This document shows, one piece after another, positions 1 to 8,613 of a stretch of 19,335 nt of DNA. The notes beneath the pieces are model-generated. The model was not told the DNA's origin and searched no databases. It worked only from the letters and a program-made list of their open reading frames with translations. The DNA comes from an uncultured Muribaculaceae bacterium (GTDB lineage: Bacteria; Bacteroidota; Bacteroidia; Bacteroidales; Muribaculaceae): assembly GCA_910583675.1 (NCBI GenBank), contig CAJTYH010000046.1:1-19335 (forward strand), read 5' to 3'. The translations under genes and the position numbers were made by a program. Numbering within the stretch: the first letter of the stretch is position 1; each line of letters starts with the position of its first letter.

Positions 1-64
1 ATATGTTTTACAGCATATTTTTTAACGCTTAAAAAATTAACGAACTATTGTTATATCAATCATT

Positions 65-2515
65 ATGATTAATTACAGATTGCTAACGGGAGCAATTGCT
101 GCCGCTGCCTTGTTGACGACCTTGTCGTCGTGCAGCGACACCTTTGATCCCTCAAGCACTTCCGACAGGCAAGGGCGCATACTGGTAAGCGTCGGCCTTG
201 ACAAGGAGGTTGCAGCTCCGCGGGCTATGTCAAAAGCTCCGGCAACAGCGGCTGATGCCATAAGCGTATCAGACCTTAAGCTACGATTGTCATCTACTGA
301 CGGTGCATACACACAGACTTGGGAAAGCGTCGACCAGATGCCTGTATCTGCGGAATATCCCGTGGGGGCCTACCTGTTTGAGGCGTTTTATGGCGACGAG
401 GCTGCCGAGGGATTCGAAAGCCCGTATTATTATGGATCCCAGTCACTGACAGTGCTTGAAAACAAGTCCACGCCTGTGAGCCTGACGGCATCCCTTGCCA
501 ACTCCATGGTAACGGTCATCTATACCGATGCCGTCAAGGATTACTTCGCAAACGTGAGCGGACAGGTGGAAAGTTCCACCGGCATGAAGACCGCGTATCC
601 CACCGATGAGACGCGTGCCGTTTACGTGAAGCCCGGAAGCACCACCGTGAGTGTGGATGTGACCAAGCAGAGCGGTGTGGCTGCCAAGCTCAGCCCCGTT
701 ACTTTCAATGCTGAGCCGCGCCACCACTACACTGTGACATTCGACGTGAACGGCGGCGAGACCGGAAAGGGCACACTGACCGTTACCTTCAATTCCGCCC
801 TTGAGGAGGAAGAGGTGCTGATAGACCTCAGCGACGAAATACTTACCGCGCCGGCCCCCACCATCGGCCTCTCCGGTTTCCAGAGCGCCGAGACGCTTAC
901 CTTCGTGGAAGGTGCCAAGGGTGACAATCTCCGTGCCACCATCGTGGCGCAGGCAGGTCTCGGCACTGTCGTAATGACAACATCCTCTGCTTCGCTCCTG
1001 CGTCAGGGATGGCCTGCGGAGGTGGATTTTGCAACCGCCGATGCCGGTACGCTTGCCAAGTTGCGTGAACTGGGCTTGCAGTTCCCCGGTCTTGAAGGCA
1101 CCTACACGCAGATGGCTCTTCTTGATTTCAGCAATGTGATCAGCCATATCGCCTATGTGGAGGGTGGTGACAACACTACCGAGATCAACATCGTGGCAAA
1201 GGACAAGGCTACCAAAAGTTCCGATCCTGTGTCGCTTAAGGTGGCTATAGAGAAGCTCGCGCTTGAAGTGGTGAACATTGAGCCTCTCGAGCCGGACGAA
1301 ACCGAGCTGAAGTTTGACGTAAGCTACAACGGCTCGGACTTCGAGCAGACAGTAGGTTTCCAGATCCGCAACGAGCGCAACACATGGGAAGATGTCGCTC
1401 CGGTGAGCGTGACCCCGCTCTCGCGTGCAGCGTCGGTATATCGCGTGGTTCTGCCGGTGTCAGGTGACGGCAATGTGGTCTTCCGCGTAGTCAGAGGCGA
1501 GATGACGACTGAGGAAAGTCTCGTTAGCCGCAATGTGATAGGCGCTGTGGTGAATGACGTGGATGTGTTTGCCACCCATGCCACCCTTACCCTCACGGAT
1601 GAGGGCGCGGTAGCAGATGGCGTTCAGTTGCTGCTTTCCACGGATGGAGTAAACTTCACTCCGACTGCGGCCACTCCCTCTGGCAATACTCTCGCTTTCT
1701 CCAACCTTACCCCCGGAACATCCTATACGGCAAAGGTGGAAAAAGATGGCGTTCGCTCCAAGAAACTCACCTTCACCACCGAGGCAGCAGCCCAGCTTCC
1801 CAATGGGGATATGAATACCGAGCCTACAATTAATGGTTCTGCATCTCATTGGGAAAATTATGTGTTTCCGGCACCTTGGGGAACTAACAATGCAATGACA
1901 ACAAGCCAAGGTGGGAATTATGCATATTGCAGGATTTCCGGTACAATACCGGAGAATGGGCGTTCCGGTAAAGTGGCGTTGATTCGTACTGTAGGTTGGG
2001 GATCTGGTAATACGGCAACTGGTAGTGGAGGAGGCTCCGGTAGTACAAAATACGTGGATGCGGGTTTGCTCCATATCGGCGCAAATCGGTCTGTACGTCC
2101 CAATGGATATGGCGACCGTGAAGGTGCATTGACAACAGACGATCTTGGCTGTGGAATGGAGTTCGCTTCACGTCCGTCATCTATTTCGTTCTGGTATAAA
2201 TATGTGGCTAAAAATTCCAGCGACAAAGGATATGCTGAAATCTGGGTCAAGGATGCGGATGGTAACACCATTTCCGGCAATGTAGTAAATTTGGACGCGA
2301 TAGGCGATTTCAAGGAGATCTCTTTGCCTTTGAGCTATGCCAAGAATGCCTCCAAGGCGGCAAAGATCTATGTTAAATTCTTATCAACTAATGACAGGAC
2401 TTTCCTCCAGAAAAACGATGCGAACCTTTCGGGTCCAGGATTCGGCGGAAATTTCGGGAATGGCACTTTCATGGGTTCTCAGCTTTATATTGACGATGTA
2501 GTTCTTAACTATTAA
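65..2515 (+). CDS. DUF4493-type surface lipoprotein with FN3-like and C-terminal PCMD domains
   Basis: An 816-aa protein with an SPII signal peptide ending LSSC (Cys23). The Ser-Asp after the Cys resembles the Bacteroidota lipoprotein surface-export signal, so surface exposure is inferred. Modules seen: an N-terminal DUF4493-like region (about 35-255), a beta-sandwich region (about 260-398), two FN3-like stretches (about 400-490 and 495-575), then a PCMD (putative carbohydrate metabolism) domain from about 578 that opens LPNGDM, contains FASRPSSISFWYKY and ends in a YIDD strand. A Gly/Ser-rich loop lies at about 645-661. The ATG at 65 is chosen because the signal peptide follows at once. It is the first gene of a three-gene operon; the next start is 20 bp after its stop. 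Exact ligand is unknown; glycan binding is only a guess from the PCMD name. The 3' third is visibly more AT-rich than the rest. Confidence 0.85.
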   Translation: MINYRLLTGAIAAAALLTTLSSCSDTFDPSSTSDRQGRILVSVGLDKEVAAPRAMSKAPATAADAISVSDLKLRLSSTDGAYTQTWESVDQMPVSAEYPVGAYLFEAFYGDEAAEGFESPYYYGSQSLTVLENKSTPVSLTASLANSMVTVIYTDAVKDYFANVSGQVESSTGMKTAYPTDETRAVYVKPGSTTVSVDVTKQSGVAAKLSPVTFNAEPRHHYTVTFDVNGGETGKGTLTVTFNSALEEEEVLIDLSDEILTAPAPTIGLSGFQSAETLTFVEGAKGDNLRATIVAQAGLGTVVMTTSSASLLRQGWPAEVDFATADAGTLAKLRELGLQFPGLEGTYTQMALLDFSNVISHIAYVEGGDNTTEINIVAKDKATKSSDPVSLKVAIEKLALEVVNIEPLEPDETELKFDVSYNGSDFEQTVGFQIRNERNTWEDVAPVSVTPLSRAASVYRVVLPVSGDGNVVFRVVRGEMTTEESLVSRNVIGAVVNDVDVFATHATLTLTDEGAVADGVQLLLSTDGVNFTPTAATPSGNTLAFSNLTPGTSYTAKVEKDGVRSKKLTFTTEAAAQLPNGDMNTEPTINGSASHWENYVFPAPWGTNNAMTTSQGGNYAYCRISGTIPENGRSGKVALIRTVGWGSGNTATGSGGGSGSTKYVDAGLLHIGANRSVRPNGYGDREGALTTDDLGCGMEFASRPSSISFWYKYVAKNSSDKGYAEIWVKDADGNTISGNVVNLDAIGDFKEISLPLSYAKNASKAAKIYVKFLSTNDRTFLQKNDANLSGPGFGGNFGNGTFMGSQLYIDDVVLNY

Positions 2516-2535
2516 TCTCCGCAAAACAAGAAAAT

Positions 2536-3909
2536 ATGAAAACCAAATATTTATCGGCTTTTGCCGCTTTGGCCATGGCGGCTTGCGTCAGCTCCTGCAG
2601 CGACGACAGTTTCCAGGCCGAGAATATTGACGAGGGGAAGCTCAATACCTCGTCAATCATTCCGGAAGTGACAAACGCGGAGATCATAATCTCCGACCAG
2701 CAGGGTGCGCAGCATGTGGCCTCGCGCCGTGTCACTGACCTTACCAACTATCTCATCACCGTGGAAAACTCCCGTGGCGAGGCTGTTGCCAACTGGACTT
2801 ACAGCACCATGCCCCAGCTGCCGGTCTTTCCGGTAGGGACATACACCATAAAGGTCGCATCCTGCGAGGAGGTTCCCGCCGCATGGGAGGCTCCGTTGTT
2901 CCTGGGTCAGCAGACCTTTGAGATCAGAAAGGGTGAGGTGACCGACGTGCAGACCGTGGTCTGCAAGCTCGCCAACATAGCTGTAAGCGTGATCTGCTCC
3001 GATGACCTTGTGGCAGCCTCAGCCGGCGACATCAATGTGACCGTAACCTCAAAGGACGAGCATTCGCTCACTTACACCCCCTCCGATACGCGCCGGGGAT
3101 ATTTTCAGGCGATGGGTCAGACAACGCTTGAGGTGCACTTCACCGGCACCGTCAACGGCCATGCCGAGGATTTCCGCTATTTGTTGAAAGATGTGGCAGC
3201 CGGTCAGCACCGCAAGGTGAACTTCTCGCTGCGCACCAATCCAAACCCCGTGCCGGGCGAATATGGGGACATTACCAACGACGGTGAGGGCATATCGGTA
3301 TCCACATCAGTGACAGGCGAGGATCTGACGAGCGACTCCCCGGTGGAGGAAGAAATACTCCCCGACAACGATCGCCCCGGCCAGGAGGAGAATCCCGACG
3401 AGCCTAATCCACCGACACCTCCGACCCCCGGCGACTGGAAGATAGAGTTTACAAGCAAGACAGTTGACCTGAAATTGGATGGCGTGAACGATCCCACTCT
3501 GTTTGAGAACGATCCCAGTAAGGAGGCGGTGGTAATCATAACCTCAACAAAGGGTTTCAAGAACCTGAAGGTTGACATCATCTCTACCTCGTTGAACGAT
3601 GAGATGCTTTCAGGTGTGGGATTGGCAGGTTCGTTTGACCTTGCCACCGGCATGGCACTTAACCCTAAGACGGGAGAGGAACTTGATCGTGACTTGTCAT
3701 TTGCTTTGGGTTCTCCGGTTGCAGATGGCGGTTTTGGATTCCCTGTAAAGGATAGTGTGACCGGTGAAGGTATCAATAATGTTGAATTCAACATAACATC
3801 TTTTGTCCCATTGTTGAATATCTATAAGGGAGAACTGCACCAGTTTAAGATTACCGTAGTAGACAAGGACGGTAACAGCAAAGACATGACACTTGAATTC
3901 CAATCGTAA
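2536..3909 (+). CDS. DUF4493-type surface lipoprotein lacking a PCMD domain
   Basis: A 457-aa paralogue of the flanking genes. The signal peptide ends VSSC (Cys21) followed by Ser-Asp-Asp, a good Bacteroidota surface-export signal. Residues about 45-232 form the DUF4493-like module; about 270-300 is an acidic, Pro-rich linker (PNPPTPPTPG). Residues about 300-457 are a beta-sandwich module containing STKGFKNLKV, which matches STKGFKELVV in the next gene, so the module is shared. The protein then ends; the FN3 and PCMD domains of its neighbours are absent. The frame is clean and the stop looks natural, so it is called a short family member, not a pseudogene. It lies 20 bp after the first gene and 14 bp before the third, so co-transcription is expected. 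Molecular function unknown. Confidence 0.85.
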   Translation: MKTKYLSAFAALAMAACVSSCSDDSFQAENIDEGKLNTSSIIPEVTNAEIIISDQQGAQHVASRRVTDLTNYLITVENSRGEAVANWTYSTMPQLPVFPVGTYTIKVASCEEVPAAWEAPLFLGQQTFEIRKGEVTDVQTVVCKLANIAVSVICSDDLVAASAGDINVTVTSKDEHSLTYTPSDTRRGYFQAMGQTTLEVHFTGTVNGHAEDFRYLLKDVAAGQHRKVNFSLRTNPNPVPGEYGDITNDGEGISVSTSVTGEDLTSDSPVEEEILPDNDRPGQEENPDEPNPPTPPTPGDWKIEFTSKTVDLKLDGVNDPTLFENDPSKEAVVIITSTKGFKNLKVDIISTSLNDEMLSGVGLAGSFDLATGMALNPKTGEELDRDLSFALGSPVADGGFGFPVKDSVTGEGINNVEFNITSFVPLLNIYKGELHQFKITVVDKDGNSKDMTLEFQS

Positions 3910-3923
3910 GCAGATACTGAAAA

Positions 3924-6098
3924 ATGAAAAGGAAAAATATATTTCTCGCGTGCGCAGCTTCGCTGGCTATGCTCTCTTTCAGCAGCTGCTCCGACGAGAT
4001 AAATTACGGCACCCCTGACAACGGGGAGGGACGCGTGTTCCTGCGTCCGCAGCTCAACAGCGATGTCAAGGTTGAGAGCCGAGCCATACTGACCGATGAC
4101 GAGTTGGCGGCAAACGCCCTTGTATGGATCTCCAATGCCAAAGGCGCAGTGCGCAAGTATACCGGGCTTGACAATATCCCCGCCGCGGGCATTTCGCTCG
4201 TGAGTGATAACTATGTGGCCGAGGTGTGGGCAGGCGACTCCGTGCCGGCATCGTTTGACCATCGTTACTTCAAGGGGCGCGAACCGTTTGCCATACAGGC
4301 TGGACGCACCGTGGAGGTGGCTGTGGAATGCCGCATCGCCAACAGCGTCGTGACTGTGGATTATGACCCCGCTGTAGACGATGTTCTCACGGACTACACA
4401 ATGACGGTAGGCCATAAGGCCGGCGAACTCGTGTACAACGGACGCGAGGATGAAGGCCGTCCCGGCTATTTCATGATGCCCTCCTTCGACAAGAACCTCA
4501 CATGCACCCTCACCGGCAAGAAGGCCGACGGCTCAGACTTCACCTATACCCAGGTGATAGAGAATGCCAAACCTTTTACGAAATATGCAGTGAAGGTGAA
4601 GCATGGAGGCCCCGTAGAGGATGAGATCGGTGGCGCTCTCGTGAAGATAGAGGTGGATGAGACCGAGGTGGAGGTAGAGGAGGTGATAGAGATCTATTCC
4701 GCTCCTACTATTGAAGGCACAAACTTCGATATTACCAAGCCCGTTATGGGGCAGGAGGGTCAGCTTACCGAGAAGAAAGTCTGGATCAAGAGCACCAAGG
4801 GCTTCAAGGAGCTTGTGGTGAGCTGCTCAGGTTTTGCCGGCATGCTCGGCATCTCGGGCGACGACTTCGAGGTCTTCGGCATGGCCGATAACATAAGGCA
4901 GACGCTTGCAGACAAGGGTTTCTCCTATCAGCACTTCACACATGAGGGGAGCGAAATGGAGGAGATCAAGCTCGTGTTCGACGATGCTTTCATGTGTCTT
5001 TTCCCCAATGGCGAACACAACGTGTCGTTTACCGTCACCGACAACAACGGCAAGACGGCTACCGGCATGATGCAGATAATCCTCAGCGATGCCAAGATGC
5101 GCACGGATGCCGTGGTGGACACTGAGGTCTGGGCTAAGAAGGCCACATTGCGTGGCACGGTCATGAAACCTGATCTTACAGGGTTCGCTTTCAACTACCG
5201 CGAGCGCGGCGCACAGCAGTGGCAGACTGTAGCGGTGGATGGCGCATTTGGCGAGGGTGCATCAATGAGCGTTGAGCTGACCGGCCTTGCATCCGGAACC
5301 ACCTATGAGTACCAGGCCGTTTGCGACGGCTTTGATACCTCCGATATCATGACATTTACAACGGAATCCGAACTCCAGCTCCCGAATGCCGGAATGGAAG
5401 AGTGGGATACCTCCGGTAAAGCCCATTTGATCTGTGCTCCCGGCGGTGAACTGTTCTGGGACAGCGGTAACCACGGATCATCCACAATGAGCAAGAATGT
5501 TACTCAACGAGCCTCGGATGTCAAGCATTCCGGAGATTATTCCGCCAAGCTTGAAAGCCAGTTTGTAGGAGTAGGAATGTTTGGCAAGTTTGCAGCAGGA
5601 AACCTATTCGTCGGCCAGTATCTGGCAACTGATGATACAGACGGTGTCCTCGGTTGGGGTCGTCCGTTCGCATCCCGTCCCAAGGCGCTTAAGGTTTATG
5701 TGCAGTATACTCCCAATGCTGTTTCCCATAGGGCGGATGATGCTCCGTCGGAGGCTCCTCAAAAAGGTGCTATGGACTGCGGCATAGTTTATGTGGCTAT
5801 CGTGGACGCAACCATAGACGACGATAAGACATATAAGGGATGGCCAGTAATTGTTAAGACTAAAAAATCCGATCGTAAGCTTTTCAACAAGAACGGCGAC
5901 AACGTTATCGCTTACGGTGAGCGCGTGTTCACCGAGGCTACCGGTGGAATGATCGAAGTGGAGATTCCGCTTGAATACTTCAAGACCGATGTAAAGGCTT
6001 CGAATATCGTGCTCACCTGCTCGGCAAGTAGATATGGCGACTACTTCACTGGAGGCCCCTCCGTGATGTATGTAGACGATTTCGAGCTGATATATTGA
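3924..6098 (+). CDS. DUF4493-type surface lipoprotein with FN3-like and PCMD domains
   Basis: A 724-aa protein. The SPII signal ends FSSC (Cys22) followed by Ser-Asp-Glu, again suggesting surface display. Order of parts: DUF4493-like module (about 35-230), a Glu/Val-rich acidic connector (about 240-256), a beta-sandwich module with STKGFKELVV (about 258-388), an FN3-like domain (about 392-482, with ELTGLASGTTYEYQAV), then a PCMD domain (about 486-724) with the family-like stretch FASRPKALKVYVQYTP and a terminal YVDD strand. It is the last gene of the operon and is followed by the palindrome and terminator at 6133-6315. The architecture is that of the first gene with one fewer FN3-like unit, so the cluster probably arose by tandem duplication. 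Role at the surface, perhaps adhesion or glycan contact, is inference. Confidence 0.85.
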   Translation: MKRKNIFLACAASLAMLSFSSCSDEINYGTPDNGEGRVFLRPQLNSDVKVESRAILTDDELAANALVWISNAKGAVRKYTGLDNIPAAGISLVSDNYVAEVWAGDSVPASFDHRYFKGREPFAIQAGRTVEVAVECRIANSVVTVDYDPAVDDVLTDYTMTVGHKAGELVYNGREDEGRPGYFMMPSFDKNLTCTLTGKKADGSDFTYTQVIENAKPFTKYAVKVKHGGPVEDEIGGALVKIEVDETEVEVEEVIEIYSAPTIEGTNFDITKPVMGQEGQLTEKKVWIKSTKGFKELVVSCSGFAGMLGISGDDFEVFGMADNIRQTLADKGFSYQHFTHEGSEMEEIKLVFDDAFMCLFPNGEHNVSFTVTDNNGKTATGMMQIILSDAKMRTDAVVDTEVWAKKATLRGTVMKPDLTGFAFNYRERGAQQWQTVAVDGAFGEGASMSVELTGLASGTTYEYQAVCDGFDTSDIMTFTTESELQLPNAGMEEWDTSGKAHLICAPGGELFWDSGNHGSSTMSKNVTQRASDVKHSGDYSAKLESQFVGVGMFGKFAAGNLFVGQYLATDDTDGVLGWGRPFASRPKALKVYVQYTPNAVSHRADDAPSEAPQKGAMDCGIVYVAIVDATIDDDKTYKGWPVIVKTKKSDRKLFNKNGDNVIAYGERVFTEATGGMIEVEIPLEYFKTDVKASNIVLTCSASRYGDYFTGGPSVMYVDDFELIY

Positions 6099-6132
6099 TT
6101 CCGCATCCTATATTAGTGTGAAAATTATTTAA

Positions 6133-6260
6133 GATGGTGTGTCATAATGGCTCATCTGGGTCGTCGCTTGAAGGGGGCGGTCTCGGTCATTGACCTAAGT
6201 CAACTCCCTTCGGCCTCACCTTCAAGCTCCTACCATCTGAACCATTCTGACAGCACCATC
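6133..6260. repeat. 128-nt imperfect palindrome after the lipoprotein operon
   Basis: The two halves are reverse complements around 6196.5. The outer 7 bp (GATGGTG/CACCATC) match exactly. 6140-6159 matches the reverse complement of 6235-6254 at 16 of 20 positions. GCTTGAAGG at 6166-6174 matches CCTTCAAGC at 6219-6227. The tip is TTGAC-CTAA-GTCAA at 6190-6203. The RNA could fold into one long hairpin. No credible gene is seen at 6099-6395. It may be a REP- or MITE-like element, a 3' UTR structure or both. Confidence 0.75.
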
Positions 6261-6261
6261 A

Positions 6262-6315
6262 CCATCCGGACACAAAAAAGGCGATATGTCAATTTTGACA
6301 CACCGCCCTTTTTTT
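6262..6315 (+). terminator. Terminator-like hairpin, repeat copy 1 (inverted)
   Basis: A 13-bp stem, GGCGATATGTCAA (6280-6292) with TTGACACACCGCC (6295-6307), carries two A-C mismatches on the plus strand. A run of A precedes it (6274-6279) and a run of T follows (6309-6315), so it could work in both directions. It probably ends the lipoprotein operon. The 12-mer CCATCCGGACAC (6262-6273) plus the stem recurs, reverse-complemented, at 9209-9255. Confidence 0.75.
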
Positions 6316-6344
6316 GTGAGATAGCGGAAATTATCGTAACTTTG
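6313..6344 (+). promoter_or_regulatory. Probable glyS promoter (Bacteroidota type)
   Basis: TTTG at 6313-6316, a 20-nt spacer, then TAACTTTG at 6337-6344, which matches the Bacteroidota primary-sigma consensus TTTG/TAnnTTTG. The glyS ATG is 51 nt beyond the -7 box. The TTTG overlaps the T-run of the preceding terminator. No T-box leader or riboswitch fits in the short 5' UTR. Confidence 0.7.
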
Positions 6345-6395
6345 CCAAACAACTGTAATAACTGAAAACTAAGTAAAAGAAAAAGATATATCGCA

Positions 6396-7940
6396 ATGGC
6401 ACAACAGGAAGATGTGTTTAAGAAGATAGTTTCCCATGCCAAGGAGTATGGGTTCGTGTTCCAGTCAAGCGAAATATACGACGGCCTTTCGGCTGTCTAT
6501 GACTACGGCCAGAACGGCGTGGAACTCAAGAACAACATCAAGCGCTACTGGTGGGAGTCAATGACTCTGCTGCATGAGAACATCGTGGGGATAGATTCCG
6601 CCATATTCATGCACCCCACCATCTGGAAGGCTTCAGGACATGTGGACGCGTTCAACGATCCGTTGATCGACAACCGCGACTCCAAGAAGCGCTACCGTGC
6701 CGACGTGCTCATAGAGGAGCAGATTGCGAAATATGACGAGAAGATCGAAAAGGAGGTAGCCAAGGCCGCGAAACGTTTCGGCGAGTCGTTTGACGAGGCT
6801 CTCTACCGCGAGACCAATCCCCGTGTGATGGAGCACAAGGCCAAGCGCGATGCCCTGCATCAGCGCTTCTCCGATGCCATGAACGCCAACGACCTTGAAG
6901 GCTTGCGTCAGATCATCATTGACGAGGAGATAGTGGATCCGATCAGCGGCACCAAGAACTGGACGGATGTGCGCCAGTTCAATCTCATGTTCAAGACCGA
7001 GATGGGTTCTACCGCCGACGGTGCTATGAGCGTGTACCTCCGTCCCGAGACTGCCCAGGGCATTTTCGTTAATTATCTCAATGTGCAGAAGACTGGCCGC
7101 ATGCGCATCCCGTTCGGTATCGCGCAGATAGGCAAGGCGTTCCGCAACGAGATCGTGGCACGCCAGTTCATCTTCCGTATGCGTGAGTTTGAGCAGATGG
7201 AGATGCAGTTCTTCGTGCGCCCCGGCTCGGAACTCGAGTGGTTCAAGAAGTGGAAGGAGACCCGTCTGCGCTGGCACAAGGCTCTCGGTCTCGGCGACGA
7301 GAAATACCGCTACCACGACCATGAGAAGCTGGCTCACTATGCCAATGCCGCAACCGACATCGAATTCCAGATGCCTTTCGGCTTCAAGGAGGTGGAGGGT
7401 ATCCACTCCCGCACCAACTTCGACCTCTCGCAGCATGAGAAGTTCTCAGGCAAGAAGATACAGTATTTCGACCCCGAACTAAACGAAAGCTACATCCCTT
7501 ACGTTATAGAGACATCCATCGGTGTGGATCGCATGTTCCTGAGCGTGCTTTGCTCGTCATATGAGGAGCAGCAGCTCGAAGGGGGGGATACCCGCGTGGT
7601 GCTGCATCTGCCGGAAGCTCTGGCTCCCGTGAAATGCGCCGTGATGCCGCTGGTACGCAAGGACGGTCTTCCCGAGAAGGCGTGCGAGATAGTGAACGAT
7701 CTCAAATTCGACTTCAATACCCACTACGAGGAGAAGGATTCCATCGGCAAGCGCTACCGTCGTCAGGATGCCATAGGCACGCCTTTCTGCATAACGGTGG
7801 ATCATCAGACCCTCGAGGACAATACGGTCACTCTGCGTGAGCGTGACTCCATGGAGCAGAAGCGTGTTAGGATTGAGGATCTGCATGCCCTCATCCATGA
7901 CCGCGTGAGCCTCAACAGCCTCCTCCGCAAGTTGGGCTGA
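6396..7940 (+). CDS. glyS: Glycyl-tRNA synthetase, single-chain class II (alpha2 type)
   Basis: A 514-aa cytosolic enzyme that charges tRNA-Gly with glycine using ATP. The class II landmarks are present: LRPETAQGIF (about 215-224), motif 2 with FRNE (249-252) followed by RQFIFRMREFEQMEMQFF, and motif 3 ETSIGVDRMF (about 372-381) with its Arg. The C-terminal anticodon-binding domain runs from about residue 410 (PVKCAVMPLVRKDG) to the end. Length and layout match the archaeal/eukaryotic-like one-chain GlyRS used by Bacteroidota, not the GlyQ+GlyS tetramer. The ATG at 6396 starts the MAQQEDVFKKIV sequence usual for the family and follows a good promoter. It is the first gene of an operon with the LemA and FKBP genes; the next start is 37 bp after its stop. 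Nothing looks broken. Confidence 0.97.
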   Translation: MAQQEDVFKKIVSHAKEYGFVFQSSEIYDGLSAVYDYGQNGVELKNNIKRYWWESMTLLHENIVGIDSAIFMHPTIWKASGHVDAFNDPLIDNRDSKKRYRADVLIEEQIAKYDEKIEKEVAKAAKRFGESFDEALYRETNPRVMEHKAKRDALHQRFSDAMNANDLEGLRQIIIDEEIVDPISGTKNWTDVRQFNLMFKTEMGSTADGAMSVYLRPETAQGIFVNYLNVQKTGRMRIPFGIAQIGKAFRNEIVARQFIFRMREFEQMEMQFFVRPGSELEWFKKWKETRLRWHKALGLGDEKYRYHDHEKLAHYANAATDIEFQMPFGFKEVEGIHSRTNFDLSQHEKFSGKKIQYFDPELNESYIPYVIETSIGVDRMFLSVLCSSYEEQQLEGGDTRVVLHLPEALAPVKCAVMPLVRKDGLPEKACEIVNDLKFDFNTHYEEKDSIGKRYRRQDAIGTPFCITVDHQTLEDNTVTLRERDSMEQKRVRIEDLHALIHDRVSLNSLLRKLG

Positions 7941-7977
7941 TCTCCCGGGTTGAATATTAATAACAAGCAAAAAGACA

Positions 7978-8592
7978 ATGAAAAAAGGTACAATAACAGG
8001 AATCGTGATAGCAGCCCTTCTGGTGTTTCTCTTCGCAGGGGGGTGCTCATCATACAACGGAATGGTTGATGCCGACCAGGCTGTTGAGAAGCAGTGGGGC
8101 AACGTGCAGAACCAGTATCAGCGCCGTGCCGACCTTATCCCCAATCTGGTATCCACCGTCAAGGGTTATTCCGAGCATGAGGCCAATACGCTGGAAAGCG
8201 TGACCCGCGCCCGCGCCGGTCTCAGCGAGGCATACAATGCAGCGCAGGCGGCCAGCGACGAGACCAAGGGTGCGGCTCCAGAGAACTTGCAGCAGTTCCA
8301 GCAGGCTCAGGAGAAACTGCAAAGCGCACTTGGCATATATGTGAACGCCGTACGCGAGGCTTATCCCGACCTCAAGGCCAACCAGAACTTCCTTGACCTT
8401 CAGGCTCAGCTCGAGGGCACCGAGAACCGCATTTCGACAGAGCGCACACGCTACAACGAAGCTGTTGAGACATACAACAAGAAAGTTCTCCGCTTCCCGG
8501 GGCGCATATTCGCTTCCATTTTCAATTTCGATGCGAAGCAGATGTTTGAGGCAGACCAGTCGGCACAGAGTGCTCCCAAGGTTGAATTTTGA
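7978..8592 (+). CDS. lemA: LemA family membrane-anchored protein
   Basis: A 204-aa protein with one N-terminal hydrophobic segment (about 7-22), then the hallmark stretch YNGMVDADQAVEKQWGNVQN and RRADLIPNLVSTVKGY, and a long helical body rich in Ala, Gln and Glu. LemA proteins are helical-bundle envelope proteins; their biochemical role is unsettled. A Cys at 23 (FAGGC) could be a lipobox, although Ala at -3 is not ideal, so either a TM anchor or a lipid anchor is possible. The ATG at 7978 gives the normal N-terminus. It lies 37 bp after glyS and 21 bp before the FKBP gene. It is not accompanied here by the TPM/YgcG-type protein often found beside lemA. Confidence 0.93.
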   Translation: MKKGTITGIVIAALLVFLFAGGCSSYNGMVDADQAVEKQWGNVQNQYQRRADLIPNLVSTVKGYSEHEANTLESVTRARAGLSEAYNAAQAASDETKGAAPENLQQFQQAQEKLQSALGIYVNAVREAYPDLKANQNFLDLQAQLEGTENRISTERTRYNEAVETYNKKVLRFPGRIFASIFNFDAKQMFEADQSAQSAPKVEF

Positions 8593-8613
8593 TTTCGAAA
8601 CGATTAGGCAACA

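Noticed and set aside
443..1147. A long open frame on the minus strand opposite the first lipoprotein gene
   Set aside because: It lies wholly within a well-supported gene, has no recognisable domain and a His/Gly-rich composition typical of an antisense shadow.
2536..3909. Middle lipoprotein as a frameshifted pseudogene
   Set aside because: The frame is intact, it stops after a complete module, and 3910-3923 holds no remnant of the missing domains.
6147..6365. A 72-codon open frame in the gap before glyS
   Set aside because: It runs through the palindrome, the terminator and the glyS promoter; the sequence has no protein-like features.
6345..6395. T-box or other riboswitch leader for glyS
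   Set aside because: The leader after the promoter is only about 50 nt, with no T-box sequence or antiterminator pair.
6633..7436. A 267-codon minus-strand frame opposite glyS
   Set aside because: Full overlap with a conserved synthetase and a Leu/Glu/His-rich composition; it reflects codon bias of the real gene.
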